Shown: one piece after another, positions 18,782-26,107 of the stretch
Layout of the letters: each line of letters starts with the position of its first letter
Numbering within the stretch: position 1 is the stretch's first letter
Source of the DNA: Mariniphaga sp.
GTDB lineage: Bacteria > Bacteroidota > Bacteroidia > Bacteroidales > Prolixibacteraceae
Direction of reading: 5' to 3'
Assembly: GCA_019429205.1 (NCBI GenBank)
Contig: JAHYIT010000014.1
Coordinates: 1 to 63,387, forward strand
DNA length: 63,387 bases
Translations under genes and position numbers: made by a program
Notes under the pieces: generated by a model
Database searches by the model: none
The model's input: the letters and a program-made list of their open reading frames with translations, nothing else
Told to the model about the DNA's origin: nothing

Positions 18782-19477
18782 ATGGAATCAGATAAAACAC
18801 TTAAAGTATGCGGCTCCATCACCAAAAAAGAATCACTGGCTTTAATAACCAGCAATATATTGGAGCACACCGTTGTAGCAGAGGCTGATATGCCTTACTC
18901 CAATTATTACGGGAGGGTCCCTGACAAACCTCAGCCCAATTCCATCTTTCTTTTTACCGAAAGGTTTTTCACATTGGAAGAGGCGTTGCGGCTGACTCAG
19001 CAAATTGATATTTGCGCCAAAAATGAAGTGAATACTGCCAGCGCTGTTTTTCTTCTGCATGGAAAACACATACCTGCCATTCGTATTAAAAAATTTCCCG
19101 ATTATCAAAATCTGAAAATGCTGCAGGAATGTTATATCAAATTAGGAGTAAAATTTGCACTGAAAGTTCAACTTGAAAAAGAAGCAGTAGTAACCGTGAG
19201 TAAATGTTTTTACCTTGAAGATAAGGGGAATGGAATTTTTTACGACAAACAGGAAAAACATGAGGGTTACATTAATTTACCCAAACGCCCAAATCTGCCT
19301 GAATTTGAAGAATTAATGAATAAAGTAAGGAACAACAGCGATTGTTTGTTTTTTGATGCAGCCATTGGCGGGCTAATCATCGGCGGTCATGTTCAGGATA
19401 TGATGCGCGTTTATTCAGAAAATCTTGATTTAAAAATGCTTAAAACCATTAAATCAGAAGTTTTGAAATGGATATAG
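18782..19477 (+). CDS. Uncharacterised 231-residue protein, partner of ATP-cone nuclease
   Basis: I do not recognise a family. 231 residues, no signal peptide or membrane segment, mixed alpha/beta composition. Visible features are three cysteines (Cys11, one near 79, one in NSDCLFF near 186), a GGLIIGGHV glycine-rich stretch near 197 and a lysine-rich centre. The codon use matches core genes of the window and translation is long and uninterrupted, so it is a real gene. It lies 44 bp upstream of the ATP-cone nuclease on the same strand and probably shares its transcript, which suggests a shared role in nucleic-acid or nucleotide sensing; that is inference from position only. Confidence 0.65.
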   Translation: MESDKTLKVCGSITKKESLALITSNILEHTVVAEADMPYSNYYGRVPDKPQPNSIFLFTERFFTLEEALRLTQQIDICAKNEVNTASAVFLLHGKHIPAIRIKKFPDYQNLKMLQECYIKLGVKFALKVQLEKEAVVTVSKCFYLEDKGNGIFYDKQEKHEGYINLPKRPNLPEFEELMNKVRNNSDCLFFDAAIGGLIIGGHVQDMMRVYSENLDLKMLKTIKSEVLKWI

Positions 19478-19521
19478 AAAACGATTCAAGAGAAAAATAC
19501 GCGTAACAGCATTGGAATAAT

Positions 19522-20370
19522 ATGAAAAAAGAAAAAAAGAATAACCAAATTACCATTAAAAAAGCATCGGGAGAAGAGGAATTATTTAAAGTTGAAAAGC
19601 TAAAAGAATCAATGCGCAATGCCGGAGCGGAAGAGAAAGTAATTGAGCAAGTTGCCGATGACATAAGCTCCTGGATTTACGATGGCGTTTCCACCCAAAA
19701 AATCTATGCCCGTGCATTTTCCATTCTTCGAAAAAAGAAAAAATTTGTAGCATCGCGGTATAAACTGAAAAAAGCTATTATGGAGCTTGGCCCAACAGGT
19801 TATCCTTTCGAACACCTTATTGGGAAAGTGATGGAATTAAAAGGTTATGCTGTTGAAGTAGGAAAAATCATACAAGGACAGTGTGTTTCGCATGAAGTAG
19901 ATGTAGTTGCCACCAAAGGGAAAAAGCAATATTTTGTGGAATGTAAATACGGCCAAAGTCCCGGAAAAACAGTCAATGTGCAGGTTCCGCTATACATACG
20001 ATCGCGGGTGGATGATATTGTGAACAAAAGAAAAAACTCAGACGATTTTGAGGGGTATGAGTTCGGTGGCTGGGTTGTAACCAACACCCGTTTTACCAGC
20101 GATGCAATTGACTATGGAAACTGCAGCGGATTAAACCTGTTAAGCTGGGATTATCCGTCAGGAAAAGGATTAAAAGACATCATCGATCAGGAAAAAATTT
20201 ATCCGGTAACCGTATTGCACAACCTTACAAAAAATCAAAAGCAAAACCTGATGGAACGCGACATTGTTATTTGCCAGCAAATTATGGAAAAACAGGAGGT
20301 TCTCGATGAATTCCAGCTTTCCAAAAACCAGTTGAGGAATTTAATGGAGGAACTGGAAGATATTTTGTAA
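19522..20370 (+). CDS. ATP-cone domain fused to Mrr-like PD-(D/E)XK nuclease
   Basis: 282 residues. Residues about 8-90 form an ATP-cone (ITIKKASGEEELFKVEKL, AGAEEKVIEQV, VSTQKIYARAF), the nucleotide-sensing module of ribonucleotide reductases and NrdR. Residues about 95-200 form a restriction-endonuclease-like core with the Mrr-type motif: Asp in CVSHEVDVVA (about 124) and E-x-K in YFVECKYG (about 138-140). A helical tail ends the protein. The expected behaviour is a DNA nuclease gated by ATP or dATP. The start follows a short spacer after the unknown gene; the helicase gene starts 70 bp after its stop, so the three could be one transcription unit. Confidence 0.8.
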   Translation: MKKEKKNNQITIKKASGEEELFKVEKLKESMRNAGAEEKVIEQVADDISSWIYDGVSTQKIYARAFSILRKKKKFVASRYKLKKAIMELGPTGYPFEHLIGKVMELKGYAVEVGKIIQGQCVSHEVDVVATKGKKQYFVECKYGQSPGKTVNVQVPLYIRSRVDDIVNKRKNSDDFEGYEFGGWVVTNTRFTSDAIDYGNCSGLNLLSWDYPSGKGLKDIIDQEKIYPVTVLHNLTKNQKQNLMERDIVICQQIMEKQEVLDEFQLSKNQLRNLMEELEDIL

Positions 20371-20440
20371 GCCTTTGCTTTTTGTAAAATTCAATCAACT
20401 TGCGTATTTTCGGGCATTAAACCAGGCAAAAACTTTTTCC

Positions 20441-22903
20441 ATGTTATATGAAAACAATCAGCAGCTAAAGCTGGCCTTCAATTTTATTCATTACACCAAC
20501 CAGAATTTATTTCTTACCGGGAAAGCAGGAACGGGAAAAACCACTTTTCTGAAAAATCTGAAGAAAATTTCGCCTAAGCGAATGGTTGTCGTGGCGCCGA
20601 CGGGAGTGGCAGCCATTAACGCGGGCGGGGTAACCATTCACTCCTTTTTTCAACTTCCATTCGGGCCTCAGATTCCGCAAGGTACCATCAATCAGGGCTT
20701 CCCCGATAATCGTCCCGGAACAGGATATTCCGAACGAATCAACCGGTTCAGCAAAAACAAAATCAACCTCATCCGCAGTCTCGATTTGCTGGTCATCGAC
20801 GAAATAAGCATGGTGCGGGTCGATGTGCTCGATGCCATCGATGCCACGCTGCGCCGCTTTAAAAACCGCTATCAGCCTTTTGGCGGCATACAATTGCTCA
20901 TGATTGGCGACCTGCAGCAACTGGCGCCAGTCATAAAAGAGGATGAATGGAATATTCTGAAAAAATATTACGAAACCGGTTTTTTCTTCAGCAGCCATGC
21001 TCTGAAAAAATCGGATTTTGTGGGCATTGAACTGAAACACATTTACCGCCAGAGCGAACAGGAATTTATCGATTTGCTGAACAAAGTGCGCAACAATAAA
21101 ATGAATGCTGCCGATTTGCAAATGCTTAACAACAGGTTTAAACCCGATTTCTCACCTGCCAACAACGAAGGTTACATTACGCTCACAACCCACAATTACC
21201 AGGCAAAACGCATTAACGAAGCACATTTGAAAAAAATGGACACCAAACTTTGCCGGTTTCAATGCACCGTGGAAGGCGATTTTCCGGAATATGCCTTCCC
21301 TGCCGAAGAAATTCTGCAAATTAAAACCGGCGCCCAGGTGATGTTTCTAAAAAATGATGCTTCCATTGAAAAAAGATATTACAACGGCAAAATCGGCAAA
21401 GTGGTCAACATCATCGACGAGCAGATTGAAGTGCTTTGTCCCGGCGACACCGACCCCATAACCGTTGAGCCTGATGTGTGGGAAAATTCGCGTTACAGCC
21501 TGAATGAATTCACCGGCGAAATCGAAGAAGAAGTGGTTGGAAAATTCATTCAATATCCGCTGAAGCTGGCGTGGGCCATCACCATTCATAAAAGCCAGGG
21601 ACTCACATTTGAGAAGGCAATCATCGACGCCCGGCAGTCGTTTGCCCACGGACAGGTTTATGTGGCGCTCAGCCGTTGTAAAAGTTTGGACGGATTAGTG
21701 CTAAGCACACCTTTGAATTCCCAGAGCGTTATCAATGACAAAACCGTAATTGGGTTCACCAACCAGGTGGAGCAAAACCAGCCCGATGAAAAAGTACTGA
21801 AAAAACACCGGAAAACTTACGAACTTCAACTGCTGAACGAATTGTTCGATTTTAAACCGGTTGTTCGAACCATCTCCTGGCTTTTGAAAGTTTGGAATGA
21901 AAATGCGTCCTCACTTATGGGCAACCTACATACGGAGCTTCAAAATATTCTGAAACCGGTTCAGGCCGAAATGATCGATGTGGCTGAAAAGTTTAGTCCG
22001 CAAATGGAAAAACTGGCTGCGAATTACGGTTTTGCCGAAGAAAATGCCACTTTGCTGGAACGGCTGAAAAAAGCCGCAGAGTACTTTTTAACCAAACTGA
22101 AAGAACATCTGGAATTACCGCTGGAACATGCAGGTTTTGAAACCGACAACCGTGCCATCAGGAAACGAATTGCTGATTTGCTGGGGCAACTGGAAACCGA
22201 AATTACGGTCAAACGTGCCGGACTGGAATCCATTGCCGAAGGGTTTTCCATACAACGGTACCTGGAGGCACGCGCACTGGCATCCATTGAAAAACCTGCC
22301 GTTAAAGCCCGGAAACAGGCTGCATCGCTGAATGTTACCCATCCCGAATTTTACCGAAAACTGCTGGAATGGCGCGTAAATAAATCGCTGGAAACCGGCA
22401 TGGACGAATCAAAAATTGTCCGGCAAAAAGTAATGCTGGAAATTGCGCAAATACTTCCTGCCACGGCTGTTGAACTAAAAGCGGTGAAAGGCATGGGAGG
22501 GAAAAAAATGGAACAGTTCGGTCAGGATATCCTGGCGCTTGTTCTGGAATTCAGAAGGGAAAAAGGAATGGACATTCCGCTGAACGCCAAACAGGAAGTG
22601 GAACTGGCCGGCCTCGACACCAAGGAAGTGAGCCTGGCGCTTTTTAAACAGGGACTAAAACCACCGGAAATTGCCAAAAAACGCACTCTGGCTGTTTCAA
22701 CCATCGAAGGTCATCTGGCACATTTTGTGAACCGCGGAAAACTGGATATTTTCGACCTTATCGACCGCCAAAAATACGATACCATTGCCAAATGCCTGCG
22801 TGAAAAAGCCGAAACCGAAAACACCAGCGACGTTAAAAACAAACTGGGCGAAAGTTATTCTTACGGCGAAATAAGATTAGTAATGGCCGATTTATATAAG
22901 TAA
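20441..22903 (+). CDS. PIF1/RecD-type helicase with HRDC and C-terminal HTH domains
   Basis: 820 residues from the ATG at 20441; the longer frame to 20375 adds an unlikely leader. Superfamily 1B motifs: Walker A GKAGTGKTTF (about 27-36), VIDEISMV (Walker B), GDLQQLAPV (motif III), LTTHNYQAKRIN and the C-terminal YVALSRCKSLDGLVLS (motif VI). After about residue 480 comes a long helical region, then an HRDC-like segment with KAVKGMGGKKMEQFG (about 683-697) and a helix-turn-helix near 720-780 (ALFKQGLKPPEIAKKR). It should unwind DNA 5' to 3', acting on stalled forks or G-quadruplexes. Same strand as the ATP-cone nuclease. Confidence 0.87.
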   Translation: MLYENNQQLKLAFNFIHYTNQNLFLTGKAGTGKTTFLKNLKKISPKRMVVVAPTGVAAINAGGVTIHSFFQLPFGPQIPQGTINQGFPDNRPGTGYSERINRFSKNKINLIRSLDLLVIDEISMVRVDVLDAIDATLRRFKNRYQPFGGIQLLMIGDLQQLAPVIKEDEWNILKKYYETGFFFSSHALKKSDFVGIELKHIYRQSEQEFIDLLNKVRNNKMNAADLQMLNNRFKPDFSPANNEGYITLTTHNYQAKRINEAHLKKMDTKLCRFQCTVEGDFPEYAFPAEEILQIKTGAQVMFLKNDASIEKRYYNGKIGKVVNIIDEQIEVLCPGDTDPITVEPDVWENSRYSLNEFTGEIEEEVVGKFIQYPLKLAWAITIHKSQGLTFEKAIIDARQSFAHGQVYVALSRCKSLDGLVLSTPLNSQSVINDKTVIGFTNQVEQNQPDEKVLKKHRKTYELQLLNELFDFKPVVRTISWLLKVWNENASSLMGNLHTELQNILKPVQAEMIDVAEKFSPQMEKLAANYGFAEENATLLERLKKAAEYFLTKLKEHLELPLEHAGFETDNRAIRKRIADLLGQLETEITVKRAGLESIAEGFSIQRYLEARALASIEKPAVKARKQAASLNVTHPEFYRKLLEWRVNKSLETGMDESKIVRQKVMLEIAQILPATAVELKAVKGMGGKKMEQFGQDILALVLEFRREKGMDIPLNAKQEVELAGLDTKEVSLALFKQGLKPPEIAKKRTLAVSTIEGHLAHFVNRGKLDIFDLIDRQKYDTIAKCLREKAETENTSDVKNKLGESYSYGEIRLVMADLYK

Positions 22904-22937
22904 AAAAGGCCGTTCAAACTTCCCAACCACAAAAAAA

Positions 22938-23025
22938 CCGGATATTTTTAGTAGTGCATCCACATAAATATCGGATATTTTATATAGTCCACCCATAAAA
23001 TTATCCGATATTTTGTATAGTCCAT
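22938..23025. repeat. 33-nt tandem repeat, two full units and one partial
   Basis: Units begin at 22938, 22971 and 23004, exactly 33 bases apart; the third is cut after 22 bases. Shared core is roughly YCSGATATTTT followed by RTATAGTCCA and an AT-rich tail. The array runs straight into the truncated DUF4143 gene, so it may mark the deletion junction or an old promoter/regulatory region of that gene. Confidence 0.75.
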
Positions 23026-23026
23026 T

Positions 23027-23305
23027 GACAAAGGAGAGCTTTGGGAAAATATGGTTTTCAGGCAATTGATTGAAAAATACCCGATGGATTCAATACATTA
23101 CTGGCTCACTTCATCAGGACAGGAAGTGGATTTCGTATTGCCAGGGATTGCTCAACCGAAAGCCATCGAAGCCAAATTCGATAAAGCGTTAATCAAAAAA
23201 AACAAATACCGGAAATTTGAGGAAACCTATCCCGGAATTCCACTGGAATTTGCATGGATGGTGCCTTTTAATGAAGATTTTTTCAGACTTGAGTCAATTT
23301 GTTAA
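23027..23305 (+). pseudogene. C-terminal remnant of DUF4143 AAA ATPase
   Basis: The in-frame stretch beginning at 23027 reads DKGELWENMVFRQLIEK, the conserved entry of the DUF4143 C-terminal domain, followed by a SSGQEVDFVLP nuclease-fold-like core with an Asp and EAKFDKALIKKN, and a natural-looking end at 23305. The whole N-terminal AAA_14 ATPase (normally about 250-300 residues) is missing, and in-frame stops occur just upstream in the tandem repeat. An ATG at 23051 could express an 84-residue peptide, but the domain would be incomplete. I regard it as a decayed gene left after a deletion. Confidence 0.8.
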
Positions 23306-23350
23306 AAAATACTTATAAAAACCGGTTCATTATTTTGGTTTAAAACAACA

Positions 23351-23387
23351 AAACCGATATTATTAATGCAATTAAAAATATCGGTTT
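23351..23387. repeat. 11-bp perfect inverted repeat after the DUF4143 remnant
   Basis: AAACCGATATT at 23351-23361 pairs with AATATCGGTTT at 23377-23387 across a 15-nt loop. The core CCGATATT is also the core of the 33-nt units at 22938-23025, so the remnant gene is bracketed by related motifs. It is not followed by a clear T run. Confidence 0.65.
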
Positions 23388-23440
23388 CCTGCATTTTCAA
23401 TTTTAATAAACATTGTTTTATTCAACTAATATTCAGATCA

Positions 23441-26107
23441 ATGCAAATCAAAGAAACTATTGCTTCCGAAAAAGAGAGACTAAAAAAAATGCTCTCTCCC
23501 CAGGAACTGGCGCTGGGAGAAATTATTTTTAACAACGGACAGTGCCAATTGCTAACCCAGTCGGTTTCACAATTCGAATTGATTGTTAGCGATGAATCAA
23601 AAAATGAAGTGGCTGAATATAGCCTGGATATTGAGGAAGACGGGAGAATTATTCCTGTTCGTGGCAAAGAGGCGGCTGGTTGGGATAAATATGCCGTTGC
23701 CTGTCTGCTTCAGGTGGAAAATGAAATGCATTTGCTGAATCCAAAAGAGCACATCGAACACAAAAAATACACCCGGCAGGGAATGATAAAAAGGGTGTTG
23801 ACCGAACGGCGCCAGAAAGCAGACAAAGCAGAGTACAGAATCAGGTGGGCCGATAACATTTACGGCGACCACCTCCTTACCAACGAAAAAGGCATAAAAT
23901 ACAAAGTGTTTTTGCGCGATTTTGAAAACGAAACCGGATACAGCGACAGTATGGACGCCCGGCTGAACAAACTGGGCACTACAAAACACATCATGTTCGC
24001 CTTCAGACAACTAAAAGAGAACAAGTCGCTTTACAGCCGGCTTAGCAAAACATACCCGTTTGTAGAGATTTTTTGCGATCCGCTGAACGATTACAAAATT
24101 ACCTGGCACTATCCGCATACACTAGCGGTAGAAGAAAAATTGCTGATTTCAAGATACTTCAAAAACGCCTCTTACCTGGAAAACGAACAAATTACCACGA
24201 TTCTAAAATTTATGGAAGAGGCTGCTGATTTTCCGCACATTCGCATCCGGCCCGAGGTAGTGGAGAAAATAGAAGCAGCTTTTGAAACGGAGATGCTTAT
24301 CAGCCTTCGCGACCAGCACATTCCCGATTTTAGTATGATTAAAGCTGAATTGTATCCCTATCAAAAACAGGGGGTTGAATTTGCCCTTTTTCGAAAAAAT
24401 GCCATCATTGCCGACGAAATGGGCCTTGGAAAAACCATCCAGGCCATTACAACTGCCATTCTAAAAAAGCACATCTTCGGTTTTTCAAAAACTTTGGTAG
24501 TTTGCCCGGCTTCGTTAAAAGAACAATGGAAAAAAGAGATTGAAAAATTTTCGGATGAAAAGGCTTTGGTGGTTCAGGGATTTCCCGATGAGCGGGCAGA
24601 ACAGTACAAACAAGATGACATTTTCTTTTTTATTGTGAATTATGAAACCGTGCTTCGCGACCAGCGGGCCATCAACCGGGCAGGCATCGATTTTCTCATT
24701 CTCGACGAAGCGCAACGGGCAAAGAATTATGAAACAAAAACAGCCGCTTCGCTGAAACGCTTAGACGCTAAACACAAACTTGCCATTACCGGCACACCTA
24801 TCGAAAACCGGCTCATAGATATTTTTTCGGTGATGGGAATTCTCGAGCCCGCATTCTTCGGGCCGCTTTGGGAGTTTTCGTACCAGCATTGCCTCTTCGA
24901 CCCTGACCGGCACAACAAGATAAACGGCTATTACAACCTTCAAAAGTTGAATAAAAAGCTTGAAAAAGTATTATTGAGGCGCGAAAAACGGAAGGTATTA
25001 GACCAACTGCCCCATTTGCAACAACTCACCATTACGGTTGATTTGTCTCCTTTGCAGGCCGATTACCATGCTTCGTATGCACAGGGTCTGGCCTCCATTT
25101 TACGAAAAAAATTCCTTACGCCTTACGACATGCAAAAAATGCAACTGCTTCTGGCCAGCATGCGCATGGTGTGCGACTCAACTTTTTTGATTGACGACGA
25201 AACCAACGAATCGCCCAAGTTGGAGGAACTGGAACATATTCTTGTTGAAAAATTGGATGTTCCGAACAGAAACACAAAAATCATCATTTTCTCCGAGTGG
25301 GTGAAAGTGCATAAACTCATCGGTAAAATACTCCGCGACAACAACATCGGTTTTGTTGAGCTGAGTGGAAAAATCCCGGTGAAATCGCGGGGAGAACTCA
25401 TCCGAAAATTTGAATCGAACCCGCAGTACAAAATATTTTTATCGACCGAAGCAGGCGGTTCGGGGTTGAACCTGCAAGTGGCCGACACGCTTATTAACTT
25501 TGAGTTGCCCTGGAACCCGGCGAAAAAGAACCAGCGCATCGGACGCATCGACCGGATTGGACAAAAAAGCAACAAGCTTACCATTTATAACTTCATCACC
25601 CGGAATTCCATCGAACAAAAAATTGCATCGGGACTGCTGGTAAAACAAAGTCTTTTCGACGGTGTGCTGGGCGATAATTCCAACACCAATTTTGTGGATT
25701 TCAGCACCAAGGGCCGTTCACAGTTCATTCAGCAACTGGAAGAATTTATTAACGAAACTGAACAACTGGAGCTACAGAACCAGGAATATCCGGGAGAGGT
25801 TGAAGAACCGGAAATGGAGAAGGAAACCATTGCCGAACCTATGCCGAAGGATGAGATTGATTTATCGGAAGACTCTTCCGACTCCGTTGAAGAACAGGAT
25901 TCCGCCGCCGCTCAAACAGGCGGGAACGGGTCGTCCGGCGCCGGAACCCAGGTAGAAGAATTTGAAAAAGTAATGAACAACGGCATGCAGTTCTTGTCGG
26001 GGCTATTTAAAATGGCCACAGGCAAAGATATTGGCATGGAAAACCAGAAGATTGAAGTGAACAAAGAGACTGGGGAGGTAACGATGAAGTTTAAGTTGCC
26101 GGTTTAA
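23441..26107 (+). CDS. SNF2-family DEAD/DEAH helicase
   Basis: 888 residues from the ATG at 23441; the longer frame to 23366 adds a spurious leader that overlaps the inverted-repeat region. The first about 300 residues are a helical/beta region without a family I can name. SNF2 motifs follow: DEMGLGKTIQ (about 324), a DEAQRAKN box (Walker B), GTPIENRL (motif III), and the second lobe STEAGGSGLNLQ and QRIGRIDRIGQ (motif VI). The last 100 residues are acidic and low-complexity (Glu/Ser/Pro). It should be a DNA translocase that remodels protein-DNA complexes. It ends overlapping the convergent S9 peptidase by 4 bp. Confidence 0.87.
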   Translation: MQIKETIASEKERLKKMLSPQELALGEIIFNNGQCQLLTQSVSQFELIVSDESKNEVAEYSLDIEEDGRIIPVRGKEAAGWDKYAVACLLQVENEMHLLNPKEHIEHKKYTRQGMIKRVLTERRQKADKAEYRIRWADNIYGDHLLTNEKGIKYKVFLRDFENETGYSDSMDARLNKLGTTKHIMFAFRQLKENKSLYSRLSKTYPFVEIFCDPLNDYKITWHYPHTLAVEEKLLISRYFKNASYLENEQITTILKFMEEAADFPHIRIRPEVVEKIEAAFETEMLISLRDQHIPDFSMIKAELYPYQKQGVEFALFRKNAIIADEMGLGKTIQAITTAILKKHIFGFSKTLVVCPASLKEQWKKEIEKFSDEKALVVQGFPDERAEQYKQDDIFFFIVNYETVLRDQRAINRAGIDFLILDEAQRAKNYETKTAASLKRLDAKHKLAITGTPIENRLIDIFSVMGILEPAFFGPLWEFSYQHCLFDPDRHNKINGYYNLQKLNKKLEKVLLRREKRKVLDQLPHLQQLTITVDLSPLQADYHASYAQGLASILRKKFLTPYDMQKMQLLLASMRMVCDSTFLIDDETNESPKLEELEHILVEKLDVPNRNTKIIIFSEWVKVHKLIGKILRDNNIGFVELSGKIPVKSRGELIRKFESNPQYKIFLSTEAGGSGLNLQVADTLINFELPWNPAKKNQRIGRIDRIGQKSNKLTIYNFITRNSIEQKIASGLLVKQSLFDGVLGDNSNTNFVDFSTKGRSQFIQQLEEFINETEQLELQNQEYPGEVEEPEMEKETIAEPMPKDEIDLSEDSSDSVEEQDSAAAQTGGNGSSGAGTQVEEFEKVMNNGMQFLSGLFKMATGKDIGMENQKIEVNKETGEVTMKFKLPV

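Noticed and set aside
22938-23025. 33-nt units as a mini-CRISPR
   Set aside because: The units are directly abutting without unique spacers and no cas gene is nearby.
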